A program made the position numbers and the translations under genes. From Thermococcus henrietii (GTDB taxonomy: Archaea > Methanobacteriota_B > Thermococci > Thermococcales > Thermococcaceae), in contig NZ_LT900021.1 of the NCBI RefSeq assembly GCF_900198835.1, forward strand, positions 124,001-188,000: a stretch of DNA of 64,000 nt, given 5' to 3'. This document shows positions 8,380-16,632 of the stretch, piece after piece. How positions within the stretch are numbered: position 1 is the first letter of the stretch; every line of letters starts with the position of its first letter. The notes beneath the pieces are model-generated. The model worked only from the letters and a program-made list of their open reading frames with translations, ran no database searches and was not told the DNA's origin.

Positions 8380-8402
8380 CTAGTGACGGGTCGTCACTTT
8401 TA
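8380..8402 (+). terminator. Hairpin plus T-run after lplA
   Basis: Inverted repeat GTGAC...GTCAC followed by TTTT just downstream of the lplA stop. It is a small stem with a short T tract and could end lplA transcription; archaeal termination mainly needs the T run. Confidence 0.35.
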
Positions 8403-8483
8403 AAGGTTTCCAGTGCCAAAGAGCCCCTCAAGCTCCCGTTTGTGGGCCCTCAGAATTTCCTCAATCTCCTTCAATGTCCTCAT
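8400..8483 (-). pseudogene. Remnant of a MNT-type nucleotidyltransferase gene (N-terminal 27 codons)
   Basis: A 27-codon reading frame, MRTLKEIEEILRAHKREL..., resembles the first helix of minimal nucleotidyltransferases (MNT, antitoxin partner of HEPN toxins), where the next residues normally run RxFGVKxIxIFGSYARGE. Here the sequence goes ...EGLFGTGNL and stops, before the GSxxxGxxxxxSDxD catalytic motif. No HEPN gene is adjacent and no clear ribosome binding site is seen. The identity rests on a short stretch and is inference. Confidence 0.4.
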
Positions 8484-8523
8484 GGTTGAGAGTTTGAGTA
8501 AGGAGGGATAAAGTTTACGCAGT

Positions 8524-9147
8524 TCAGAACCCCACACCAAACTCCTCCGCCAGCTCGTAGAACAACTCGTCCTCGCCAAGCTCCTCTCTGAGCTTCTCGA
8601 AGTTCTTCATCAGCCTCGGAAGCCTGCCCTTCGAGCGTCTCAACATCGAGTTGCCGATTTCGAGGGCGAAGCGCAGGTACTCGTCGCTGGCCATTATCTT
8701 CCCGTCCCTGCCAAGTGGAGCGGTCAGATACTCGGTGGCGTTTATCTCGACGAGGTAGCGGCTGGAGATTACCTTGAAGGTCGTGTACTTGAAACCACTG
8801 GCGAGGCCGAGCTCGTGGAGCCTCTTCGCTTTCTCAAGGTCCTCGGCTACGACGTGGAAAATCGGGGGCTGGCTTTTGAGGAATATCAATCCCTCCTTGG
8901 CCTTTTCAAGGGCCTTCTTTGCCTCGGGGAACGTCATCTCGCGGTGAACCTTAATCAGCCACCTGCTCAGGGGCTTGGCGCCCAAAGCTGGCTCCTCGAT
9001 GATTCCTATCCTGCCGGAGCAAGAGCTCGTCGTGTAGATTCCCTTGATGGAGTTGATGAGCAGGAGGAGGTCTATTATATCTTCGTCAACCTTACCCTCT
9101 CTCATCGCCGTGAAGAGGCTGACCAGCGCTTCCCTCTTCGCCTTCAT
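8524..9147 (-). CDS. taw3: tRNA(Phe) wyosine-derivative N4-methyltransferase Taw3
   Basis: 207-aa TYW3/Taw3 family protein, which methylates the N4 of 7-aminocarboxypropyl-demethylwyosine at position 37 of tRNA-Phe using SAM. The conserved YTTSSCSGRIGI motif lies at ~38-49 and ...VHREMTFPEA... follows, with the family motif EINATEYLTAPLGRDGKIMASDEYL near 145-165. Length is normal for the archaeal enzyme (~200 aa). The Shine-Dalgarno is weak (CCGGGGA just before ATG 9147). The flanking gene upstream is tRNA-His on the other strand, divergently transcribed. Confidence 0.92.
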   Translation of the reverse strand: MKAKREALVSLFTAMREGKVDEDIIDLLLLINSIKGIYTTSSCSGRIGIIEEPALGAKPLSRWLIKVHREMTFPEAKKALEKAKEGLIFLKSQPPIFHVVAEDLEKAKRLHELGLASGFKYTTFKVISSRYLVEINATEYLTAPLGRDGKIMASDEYLRFALEIGNSMLRRSKGRLPRLMKNFEKLREELGEDELFYELAEEFGVGF

Positions 9148-9288
9148 TCCCCGGCCCCCGGCGAGGTTTTCAATCGGCGTTAGACTGCACGCGCGCCTTA
9201 ATCTCGGGTGAAGGCGGGATTTGCCACCTCTGCTCCCGCCATCTGACGAAAACTTTATAAAGCTAACCCAAAAGCTTAAGCTGGACGT

Positions 9289-9366
9289 GGCCGGGGTGGT
9301 GTAGCCTGGTCAGCACAGGGGACTGTGGATCCCCTAGCCCGGGTTCAAATCCCGGCCCCGGCCCCA
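9289..9366 (+). tRNA. tRNA-His (anticodon GTG)
   Basis: Cloverleaf with the extra G-1 at 9289 pairing to discriminator C at 9363, acceptor GCCGGGG/CCCCGGC, anticodon loop ACTGTGGAT (GTG), T-arm CCGGG TTCAAAT CCCGG, and encoded CCA at 9364-9366. A TATA-like AACTTTATAAAG lies at 9251-9262, roughly 35 nt upstream. Confidence 0.97.
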
Positions 9367-9374
9367 TAACAGCC

Positions 9375-10232
9375 CTTGCTTTGCAAGCGCTGGCGGAGAA
9401 ACTTTTCTGGTGAAAAGTTTCATCAAAGTGAAGCATGCGTTTTAGAGGGTCCATTCTCGGAGGGTTTGCTCCTAAATTTGCTGTTCTCGAGCGTGTTTCC
9501 TTCATTAGCGCCCTTCGGGCGCGTTTCGAGTTTAAACACCTTCCCAAAAGCCCTTATTAAAGCAAACTCAAAAACCAACGGGTTACTTGGAGAGGCATGC
9601 ACTCTATCTTTACCCCCTGTGAGGGTTTGACCCTTTTGGTCAAGCTTTTCCCAAAAGCTTGCTTGGTGAGTGTTTCACTCCTCAAACGGCGTCCTTCGGA
9701 CGCCAAAACTAAGTTGAAACTAATACTCAAGGCATCTTTGAAGTTAAACTCGTTTTAAAACCGCGTCTTAATTAATGCACGACTGATTTTTTGCTCTTTG
9801 GGGAGAAGGGCATCCTTTTGGTCAAGCTTTGTTAAAGCTTGTTTGCCTGCGCGACGTCGAGCTCTGCTCGACGCAAGGGACGAGAGTCCCGCAGAGTTTG
9901 ACCAAGGTTCGTGATTGAAGCTTTTGGGAAAAGCTTCACCAAAAGTTAGTAGCTCCTCGTCAAAGGCCCAAAGGAAGAAGATTTTACTGAGAAAATCGAG
10001 CTTTACAAGAGAGAACTACCAAACAGCCCTCTCAAAGGGGTTTACTCTTCTCTGACGCCCTTCGGGCGTCGATTTTAACGTTAAACCCACAATGAAGGAG
10101 TAACTTGATAATGTTCTCCCACTCAAAACGGCCAACTGAAGAGAAAATCACCCGAAACTTAGCTTTTTAGAAGGAGCTACTAACTTTGATGAAACTTTGC
10201 GAAGGCAAAGTTTCCTTGGTGAAGCTTTTTCC
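9375..10232. repeat. Array of perfect short-loop hairpins in a gene-free block
   Basis: The ~950 bases between tRNA-His and the EamA gene hold no convincing gene. They contain at least twelve perfect inverted repeats with 3-6 nt loops: 9375-9387, 9398-9421, 9508-9522, 9641-9661, 9668-9680, 9688-9704, 9823-9841, 9855-9873, 9877-9890, 9917-9937, 10054-10070 and 10191-10214. They fall into recurring types: GAAACTTT stems, AAGCTTT stems, and GC stems with TTC loops (GCGCCC, GGCGTCC, GACGCCC). The direct repeat CTTTTGGTCAAGCTTT occurs at about 9632 and 9815. Segments near 9927-9957 recur inverted at 10172-10232. Reading frames through the block follow the palindromes and look non-coding. Confidence 0.75.
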
Positions 10233-10313
10233 AAAGGCCATTAAAAGCCTCAGACCGTTCTCACTCGTTCAAACGTCCCGACTGATAGCGAAAGATAAAG
10301 CCAGTTAAAGCGC

Positions 10314-11138
10314 CTACTCATCCCTTCCAAGGAGGATTCCCACCACTATCAAAATCAAGCCCAGAACGGTTGTCGGTTCTATCCTCTCACCAAGGATGAG
10401 GGAGATGAAGAGCAGACTAAGAAACGGCACTAAGTAAGCCAGGTTCGAGGCAAAGGCAACGTCGCTCTCAACCGCGCAGTACCAGAGGAGGTAAGTAACG
10501 CCCATCTCGAACAGGCCAACGTAAACCGCGCCGGCAATGCCCTTCAGGGGAGGGGGTGAAAAGCCCGCGAAGGGCATCAGCAGGGAGGCGTAGAAGAGGG
10601 CAAAGGCGAAGTTCCAGAACATCTTCTCCTCAAGCCTCCTGCCGTCCCGAACGTTCAGGAGCCAGTAGGCGGCCCAGATTAGGGCGCTTCCGAGACCGAG
10701 GGCATCCCCGATTGGATTCGAGAAGCCGAGGGATAGGACGTTGCCCCTGGTTGCAACAATGAGGGCACCGAGAAAGCCAAGAAAGAGGCCAAATAATGTC
10801 TTCAGGGCAAGTTTTCTCTTAAGCAGGGGGACGGAAAGCAGAACGAGCGCCAGGGGCCAAGTGTAGTTGAGCGCCTGCGCCTCCTGGGCGGGAAGAAGGT
10901 CATAGGCCGAGAAGAGGACGGTGTAGTAGAGGAGGAGTACGAGGCCAAGGTAAGCGGAGCGCAGGTTTTCTCTGGAGGGCCTGAAGCTCCGGAAGTAGAG
11001 GGCACCGTAGAGAACGAGCGACGTCAGAAAGGCCCAGAAGAGGAGCTGGAGAGGGCTCATGTAGCGGAGTGAGAGCTTGAAAGCACTTGCAACCGTTGAC
11101 CAGAGGAGAACGGCACCGACGGCGTGTTTTTTGGACAT
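10314..11138 (-). CDS. EamA/DMT-superfamily transporter
   Basis: 274-aa integral membrane protein with ten hydrophobic segments in two repeats of five (the EamA duplication), of the drug/metabolite transporter superfamily. Typical motifs are the first-helix WSTVASAFKLSL and the repeat signature NYTWPLALVLLSVPLLKRKL / ...LILGERIEPTTVLGLILIVVGILL. It probably exports a metabolite or amino acid; substrate unknown. Start ATG 11136-11138 follows the ATPase fragment by 30 nt on the same strand, with a TATA-like element between them. Confidence 0.85.
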   Translation of the reverse strand: MSKKHAVGAVLLWSTVASAFKLSLRYMSPLQLLFWAFLTSLVLYGALYFRSFRPSRENLRSAYLGLVLLLYYTVLFSAYDLLPAQEAQALNYTWPLALVLLSVPLLKRKLALKTLFGLFLGFLGALIVATRGNVLSLGFSNPIGDALGLGSALIWAAYWLLNVRDGRRLEEKMFWNFAFALFYASLLMPFAGFSPPPLKGIAGAVYVGLFEMGVTYLLWYCAVESDVAFASNLAYLVPFLSLLFISLILGERIEPTTVLGLILIVVGILLGRDE

Positions 11139-11168
11139 AAAACCAAAAAGTAAGGGAAGGATAAAAGA

Positions 11169-11507
11169 TTATCGCTCAGCTAAAACGCGCTCGATTACCG
11201 GGTCGATTAGCCTGTACCTTTTCCTGCCGGAGCTGAAGTCCGCCTCAATCCAGCTCATCTTTTCGAGATTCCTGATGAGTTCGGCCAAGCGGGACTTCGG
11301 GACGTTGTGACCCCTAAAGGCGAGGTAGTCCCGGATTAGCTCCCATCTGTTCTGTCCCCTGGCTATGGCTTCAAGAATCAAAACGTAGCGGGGACTCCTC
11401 CGCTCAAGCTCCCTGAGCTCTCCTTTAAGGAACCCTCTCGCCTGGCGGAACACGTACTCCAGCGAGCCCTCATAGGTAATGCCCCCAGGACCAGGTAACG
11501 GTACCAT
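11169..11507 (-). pseudogene. C-terminal fragment of an archaeal AAA (DEXX-box/DUF234-type) ATPase
   Basis: 112 aa matching only the C-terminal winged-helix part of archaeal STAND-like ATPases: SLEYVFRQARGFLKGELRELERRSPRYVLILEAIARG, then KSRLAELIRNLEKMSWIEAD...KRYRLIDPVIERVL. Full-length members are ~350-450 aa with a P-loop at the N-terminus; no Walker A or B is present here. Immediately upstream there is only 33 nt before GcvT. It is either a 5'-deleted gene or a small stand-alone HTH protein that kept the ATG 11505-11507, which lies inside a 20-nt palindrome. I favour a deletion product that may still be expressed. Confidence 0.6.
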
Positions 11508-11512
11508 TACCT
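11493..11512. promoter_or_regulatory. 20-nt palindrome overlapping the start of the ATPase fragment
   Basis: AGGTAACGGT ACCATTACCT is a near-perfect palindrome (one mismatched pair) covering the ATG at 11505-11507 of the truncated ATPase. It resembles in composition (GGTAA / TTACC arms) the operators upstream of the AAA/DUF4143 gene at 49.6 kb. An operator for the winged-helix protein encoded behind it is a possibility. Confidence 0.4.
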
Positions 11513-11540
11513 AATAAGGGTTTGGAGAAAAGGGAAAGAA

Positions 11541-12737
11541 TCACTCCTCCCTGAAGAGGCCGTACTTCTTGGGGTCGTAGAACGGCGGTGCAACTGTTAC
11601 GGCCTTCTTGGGCTTGCCCCTGATTTCCACCTCGATTTCGAGGCCCGGCTTGGCATACTCCTCCTTCACGAAGGCTATTCCGATTCCTATCCCGAGGAGC
11701 GGGGAGAGCGTTCCGCTCGTGACCTCGCCGATGACCTCGCCGTTGGCCAGAACTTTGTAGCCCTCCCTCGGGATTCCCTTGTCAACCATCTTGAAGTGGA
11801 CGAGCTTCCTTCCCAAACCGCGCTCCTTCTGCTTGAGGAGGGCGTCTTTACCTATGAACTCCTTGTCCCAGAATATCGCGAAGTCGAGGTTGGCCTGGAG
11901 CGGGGTGACTTCGTCGATGTCCGTGCTGAGGAGCTGTAACTCTTTCGTCTCGTTGCCGTAGAGCGTGTAGCCGGCCTCAAGCCTGAGCGTGTCCCTTGCT
12001 CCGAGTCCGGCCGGCCTTATGCCGTACTTCTCGCCCTCCTCGAGGATTCTCTCCCAGACGTGGAGGGCCTTCTCCGGTTTACCCCTCTTCTCCGGGTCGG
12101 GGTGGTAGGGGTTCGCATCTTCGATGTAGACCTCGAAGCCGTTCTCGCCGGTGTAGCCGCTCCTCGAGAGGAGCATCTTTATTCCATCGAGTTCGACCCA
12201 CCTGGCCTGGAACCACCACATCTCGTTGATGTCTACCCCAAAGAGGTCCTTGGCTAGGTCTCTTGCCTTCGGCCCCTGGACGGCGAACATGGCTATGTCA
12301 TACGTTTTGAGCTCAATCTCAAGGTCGAGCTCGGTGTACTGCTCCACCATGGCCTTGAGGGAGGTGAACCATGCGTAGAGCTTCTCGAAGGCGTCGCTGT
12401 CGCATATCATCAGGTACTCGTCGTTGCCCATGTTGAATATCAGCGTCTCGTCTTTGATGGCCCCCCTCTCGTTGAGGACGAGCGTGTAGGTTCCGCTTAT
12501 CGCGGGGGGCTTGCTAACGTCGTTGGTCGTCGCGAACTGGAGGAACTTGAGGGCATCCTTTCCGCGGAAGAGTATTTCACCCATATGAGAGGTATCGAAA
12601 ACGCCGACCGCGTTCCTAACGGCGAGGTGCTCCTCCTTTATGCTCGAGTACCAGATTGGCATCTCCCAGCCCGCGAACTCCTCAACCTTCTTGGCGTGCT
12701 CCTTATGCCAGTCAAATATGTGCACCCTTTTGACCAT
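11541..12737 (-). CDS. gcvT: Aminomethyltransferase, glycine cleavage T protein
   Basis: 398-aa GcvT, which transfers the methylene group from the H-protein aminomethyl-lipoate to tetrahydrofolate/pterin and releases ammonia. Family motifs are [33 protein letters not shown] near the N-terminus, the conserved catalytic-Asp region, [15 protein letters not shown] near 200, and [11 protein letters not shown] near 265. Length equals Pyrococcus GcvT (~398 aa). ATG 12737 is preceded by GGTGATT (12741-12747); three in-frame upstream codons are ignored. Other gcv genes are not in this window, but the lipoate ligase gene at 7.6 kb serves the same system. Confidence 0.93.
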   Translation of the reverse strand: MVKRVHIFDWHKEHAKKVEEFAGWEMPIWYSSIKEEHLAVRNAVGVFDTSHMGEILFRGKDALKFLQFATTNDVSKPPAISGTYTLVLNERGAIKDETLIFNMGNDEYLMICDSDAFEKLYAWFTSLKAMVEQYTELDLEIELKTYDIAMFAVQGPKARDLAKDLFGVDINEMWWFQARWVELDGIKMLLSRSGYTGENGFEVYIEDANPYHPDPEKRGKPEKALHVWERILEEGEKYGIRPAGLGARDTLRLEAGYTLYGNETKELQLLSTDIDEVTPLQANLDFAIFWDKEFIGKDALLKQKERGLGRKLVHFKMVDKGIPREGYKVLANGEVIGEVTSGTLSPLLGIGIGIAFVKEEYAKPGLEIEVEIRGKPKKAVTVAPPFYDPKKYGLFREE

Positions 12738-12781
12738 GGCAATCACCGTTCAAACTTGGACCTGAACGTTATAACCCTTTC

Positions 12782-14005
12782 TCACTCGACGTGCCTTATT
12801 GCCTCGGCTGGATTGAGGTCGGCGGCTTTCTTGGCGGGGTAAACGCTCGCAAGGATTCCTATCAAGAACGTTATCCCAAAGGCTATCGCAACGACTTTCA
12901 AATCAACAACGGGACCGGGCAAACCGGGGGTTTTTGCCCTCAAAACCTGAACAACGACGTTGGCGAGAACGACACCGGAGGCGAACCCTATAACGCCCCC
13001 TATTATCGTGAGCATGATGCCCTCGAGGAGTATCATCTCCAGGATGAACCTCTTCTTGGCGCCGAGGGCCCTGTACGTACCTATCTCCCGCGTGCGCTCC
13101 GTCACGGAGGTCAGGAGGGTATTTACAACGCCGAGGGCCCCAACTATAAGGGCTATGCTCCCTATCCCTAGGAGCAGGTTGTTGAGCATGTCCTCAATCT
13201 GAACGACGACCTCTATTCCCTGCCTCTCCGTTATAACGGTAGCGCTGGGCAGAATGCGCTGGATTCTGGCCTTGACGTAGTCCACGAAGTTGACGTCGTC
13301 AACCCAGACCTCAATGAAGCTTATCCTGCCCGGTTCGTTGTACATCTCCTGTAGGGTACCGAGGGGGACGAAAACGCTCGTATCTATGAAACCTCCGATG
13401 AAGCTCTGACCGCTCTCCTGAAAGTTGCCGGAAACCTTGAACTCCCACGCCCTTCCACTGGAGTCGTAGAGCTTAATCGTCTGCCCCGGCAGTATCTCCC
13501 AGCTCAGCGTCCCGCCGCCCTGCTTCTGAATTCGCCCGTTGGCTATCGAGTAGCCAAGCAGAGCTTTGAAGCGCGAGCCCTGGGGAATGAACTGACCCCT
13601 CTGGAGCTGGGGGCCGGTTAGGGCGTAGAACCTCTGCGCGTCCCGCGGAACGATTCCCATGGCGGTGACGGGAACCTCCCAGCCGCGGTACTCCATGACG
13701 GTGAACTTAACGAGAACGGGGTTTATTGCCTCAACATGGTTTATCTTGGCTATCTCATCGGCAACGCTCTGGTTTAAGGTGCTGGTCCCTATGGTCCAGA
13801 TGGAGGCACCCATACCTGGGAGGACTATTATCACGTTGCTCGTGCTCTGAAGGGTTCTGCTTATCGAGAGCTGGAAGCCCTCGGCGATTGATATCAGGGC
13901 AGTAATGGAAGCTATCGCTATGATTATGCCGAGCATCGTGAAAAAGGTTCTGAGCTTTCTTCTGTGAAGGTTCCGGAAGGCTATCTTCAGAACTTCCCTA
14001 TCCAC
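12782..14005 (-). CDS. MacB/FtsX-type ABC transporter permease
   Basis: 407-aa permease with the MacB layout: TM1 near residues 20-42 (FFTMLGIIIAIASITALISIAEGF), a large extracytoplasmic MacB-PCD domain (~45-270), then three TM helices in the C-terminal FtsX domain (LLLGIGSIALIVGALGVVNTLLTSVTERTREIGTYRALGAKKRFIL is the diagnostic coupling region; ...SVYPAKKAADLNPAEAIRHVE is the typical ending). Start GTG 14003-14005 follows GGAGGCGGGGCC and overlaps the upstream gene by 8 nt. Last gene of the three-gene transporter operon; MacB systems move lipoproteins, peptides or act as mechanotransmission devices, and the cargo here is unknown. Confidence 0.88.
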   Translation of the reverse strand: MDREVLKIAFRNLHRRKLRTFFTMLGIIIAIASITALISIAEGFQLSISRTLQSTSNVIIVLPGMGASIWTIGTSTLNQSVADEIAKINHVEAINPVLVKFTVMEYRGWEVPVTAMGIVPRDAQRFYALTGPQLQRGQFIPQGSRFKALLGYSIANGRIQKQGGGTLSWEILPGQTIKLYDSSGRAWEFKVSGNFQESGQSFIGGFIDTSVFVPLGTLQEMYNEPGRISFIEVWVDDVNFVDYVKARIQRILPSATVITERQGIEVVVQIEDMLNNLLLGIGSIALIVGALGVVNTLLTSVTERTREIGTYRALGAKKRFILEMILLEGIMLTIIGGVIGFASGVVLANVVVQVLRAKTPGLPGPVVDLKVVAIAFGITFLIGILASVYPAKKAADLNPAEAIRHVE

Positions 14006-15851
14006 GGCCCCGCCTCCAGAGCAGGATTATCAGGAGCATGGCAAAGGCCGCCCCGAGGTAGTAGTAGCGCCTGTCCTTCGACGGCTCGATACCTGCGGGA
14101 ATCTGAACCTCAAGCGTCTCGTTGAAGCTCACGAACCTGCCGTTGGGCGTCATGTAAGTAACCCTAACGACAACGGGGTACCGGCCAGCTTTAAGGGTCG
14201 AGTTGAGGATGACGAAGTTAACGCTGTCGTAGTCCATGGGCTCAACGCTTCCCACGTAGCGCTCACCGAGTGGGAACAGCCTCAGGGTCGGGGAGCTTAT
14301 CGAGACAGTAACTCCCCTCGCCGGAGCCTTCCCGTCGTTCGCGATATCAACCTCGAAGTTGTACCTCCCGTCGCTCATCCAGACGTTGCCCACGTAGGCC
14401 TTCAGCTTGGGGAAACCTTCCACGTGGACTCCAAAAGTTGCCTGGGACTTGTATTCCACCCCGTTTTCATCGTAGTACGTTATAACCACGTAGAGAGGGT
14501 ATATACCGTTGGACACGTCCTTGACCGCAAAGCTGAGGTTTCCCTTGACGGTGCCGTTCGCGGGAATCTCTTTGAAGTACAGAACGCTCTGCCTGCCTAT
14601 CGGGTAGATGCTGGGCTCCTCAGGGGGCGTCTGTCCCGTGGGAAACAGGGAGTAGCTCTGGCTCTCCTCCTGGGGTTTGCTCGGGAGAACGGCGACCTTA
14701 ACGTTGTAAGCGGGGGCGTTGCCAACGTTGGAAACAGCGAGACTGAGCGTGAAGTTCGAGGAGGGTGAAACCGGACTTGGCTTCGACTTGAAGAGGACCA
14801 CCTCAACCTTCGGCCGCGAAACGTCGCTGAGGGGTATGCCGACCTCCACCTCCTCCTCTTTCGCTATACCGTTTTCATCGGTGTACTGCAGCTTTATGTA
14901 GAGCGGATAGACGTCGGGCCGCACGGTCTTCGAGGCTATGAGGAGGAAGTGAAGCGTCCTCGTCTGACCCGGGGCGAGTACGTCGGTGTACTTAACGGGA
15001 CCTTCCCTGTAGGCGGCGAACGGTATCTCCTGGGTGAACGTGGGAACCGTGAGCGTGGGAAGGAGGGTTTTCTGGGGCTTTTCACTGCTCTGAACCACGG
15101 GCTGGGTGTAGAGGGAGACCTTAACGAAGCGGGCGAGCTGGTCGCCGACGTTTTTAATCGTGATGTTAACGCCGAAGATTCCACCCACCTCAACGGGGGG
15201 AAAGCTCACGTTGGTCACAACGACCGCGGCACCGTTCAGGGGGATGTATGCGATGTACTTAGGGGCAAGGATTTTGAGGGAGACGCTCTCGTTGGTCACG
15301 TTGTAAACGGTGACCTCAACCTCGTGCCAGTAGTGCGGCCCGGGGCCGAAGTAAGCGTAGTCCACGAAACCGTCCCGGTAGTAGCGCATGAAGACCTTGC
15401 CATCCCTCTGGCCGAGGACGGACAGTGAAACCGGGCCGTAGGAGAACGTCGAGTTGTAGCCCGTAGTGCCGGAGAACACCGTCGTTGGACGCGAGTAAAT
15501 CGCCACGTACGCAACCCGGGTTTTGGCGGGCTGTTTCAGGTAGACCAGCGTTATCTTGATGTCACCGTAGGTAAAGGACTGCCCCTCCTGAAGGGAAAAC
15601 GTGACGACGCTGAAGTTCGAGTTGTCCCTCAGTTTAAACAGAACTATCGGATTCGAGGACGAGACTCCGTAGAGAAAATCAACGAGGGTGAGCGTGTAGT
15701 TCCCGAAGCTAATCGACCGGCCCATCCCAAGGTAGCCGGAGAAGACCTCCAGGTAGCCGGGCTCCCCCGAAGAACTGGAAGAACAGGAGACACCGGGGAG
15801 TAGGGGAAGCAGAAGAATGAGCACGATTGCAAAAACGACAACGCGCCTCAT
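13998..15851 (-). CDS. Secreted CARDB/COG1361-type S-layer-like protein with C-terminal anchor
   Basis: 617-aa protein with a signal peptide (residues ~1-23, [22 protein letters not shown]), a ~570-residue extracellular part and a single C-terminal TM helix (YYYLGAAFAMLLIILLW) followed by RRGRG. Repeated Ig-like NEW3/CARDB modules are seen (patterns such as VSLSVSNVGNAPAYNVKV, GKLSFAVKDVSNGIYPLYVVITYYDENGVEY, VDIANDGKAPARGVTV), as in COG1361. Many N-glycosylation sequons are present. It sits between an ABC ATPase and a MacB-like permease with 4-nt and 8-nt overlaps, so it is probably a receptor or periplasmic-adaptor-like component of that transporter. Confidence 0.8.
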   Translation of the reverse strand: MRRVVVFAIVLILLLPLLPGVSCSSSSSGEPGYLEVFSGYLGMGRSISFGNYTLTLVDFLYGVSSSNPIVLFKLRDNSNFSVVTFSLQEGQSFTYGDIKITLVYLKQPAKTRVAYVAIYSRPTTVFSGTTGYNSTFSYGPVSLSVLGQRDGKVFMRYYRDGFVDYAYFGPGPHYWHEVEVTVYNVTNESVSLKILAPKYIAYIPLNGAAVVVTNVSFPPVEVGGIFGVNITIKNVGDQLARFVKVSLYTQPVVQSSEKPQKTLLPTLTVPTFTQEIPFAAYREGPVKYTDVLAPGQTRTLHFLLIASKTVRPDVYPLYIKLQYTDENGIAKEEEVEVGIPLSDVSRPKVEVVLFKSKPSPVSPSSNFTLSLAVSNVGNAPAYNVKVAVLPSKPQEESQSYSLFPTGQTPPEEPSIYPIGRQSVLYFKEIPANGTVKGNLSFAVKDVSNGIYPLYVVITYYDENGVEYKSQATFGVHVEGFPKLKAYVGNVWMSDGRYNFEVDIANDGKAPARGVTVSISSPTLRLFPLGERYVGSVEPMDYDSVNFVILNSTLKAGRYPVVVRVTYMTPNGRFVSFNETLEVQIPAGIEPSKDRRYYYLGAAFAMLLIILLWRRGRG

Positions 15852-16540
15852 AGGTTCTCCACCTCGTAGAGCTTTCCGTCCCTAATCCTCAAAACCCTAT
15901 CGGCTTTTCTGGCGACGTCAAGGTCGTGAGTGACGACGACGAAGGTAGTCCCCTTCTCGCGGTTGAGTGTTTTCATGAGAGAAACTATCTCCTCCGAGGA
16001 CCTCGTGTCGAGGTTTCCAGTCGGCTCGTCCGCGAGGATTATGCTCGGCTCGTTGGCGAGGGCCCTCGCTATGGCAACACGCTGCTGCTGACCGCCGCTC
16101 ATCTCCGTTGGCTTGTGCTCCGCCATGTGGGGGATTCCAACGAGCTCAAGGAGACGTTTTGCGCGCTCGACCCGCCTCTTAGGGGGAACCCCCGCCAGAA
16201 TCATCGGGACCTCGACGTTCTCAAGGGCTGTTAGGATTGGTATCAGGTTGTAGTGCTGGAAAACGAAGCCGATTTTCCAGAGCCTCATCTCGGAGAGCTC
16301 GTCATCGTCGAGCCCGATAACGGACCTGCCGTCAATGTAGAGCTCGCCGGAATCAGGAGTGTCCAGAAGGCCGAGAATGTTGAGGAGCGTGGTCTTACCG
16401 CTGCCGCTCGGCCCGATGATTGCCACGAACTCACCGGCCCGAATCTCAAGGCTCGCCCCCCTGAGGGCCGGAACTGTTACCCTGCCGAGCTGATAGCTCT
16501 TGTAGAGCTCGACAGCTTTTAAAACGATTTTTTCACCCAT
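15848..16540 (-). CDS. ABC transporter ATP-binding protein (MacB/LolD type)
   Basis: 230-aa ABC ATPase. Walker [13 protein letters not shown] near 40-51, Q-loop region [18 protein letters not shown] near 90, signature SGGQQQR near 145, Walker [13 protein letters not shown] near 165 and the switch histidine THDLD near 200. The sequence around [32 protein letters not shown] is typical of the LolD/MacB subfamily. First gene of a three-gene operon; its stop overlaps the next start as ATGA. A TATA-like GATAAAGTTAAT (minus, 16563-16574) lies about 25-30 nt upstream of ATG 16540, so the leader is very short. Confidence 0.93.
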   Translation of the reverse strand: MGEKIVLKAVELYKSYQLGRVTVPALRGASLEIRAGEFVAIIGPSGSGKTTLLNILGLLDTPDSGELYIDGRSVIGLDDDELSEMRLWKIGFVFQHYNLIPILTALENVEVPMILAGVPPKRRVERAKRLLELVGIPHMAEHKPTEMSGGQQQRVAIARALANEPSIILADEPTGNLDTRSSEEIVSLMKTLNREKGTTFVVVTHDLDVARKADRVLRIRDGKLYEVENL

Positions 16541-16632
16541 GATTGAAACTCAGAGAGGAGGCTATTAACTTTATCCCCGGAACCTCGGAAGTTCTAAATA
16601 CGATGACGCCCTATAGAATACGAGGTGATGTC

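Noticed and set aside
8006-8431. 141-residue minus-strand frame opposite lplA
   Set aside because: Shadow of the lplA gene; composition unlike a protein.
9261-9630. Small frames downstream of tRNA-His as genes
   Set aside because: They run through hairpins in both strands and lack ribosome binding sites or recognisable sequence.
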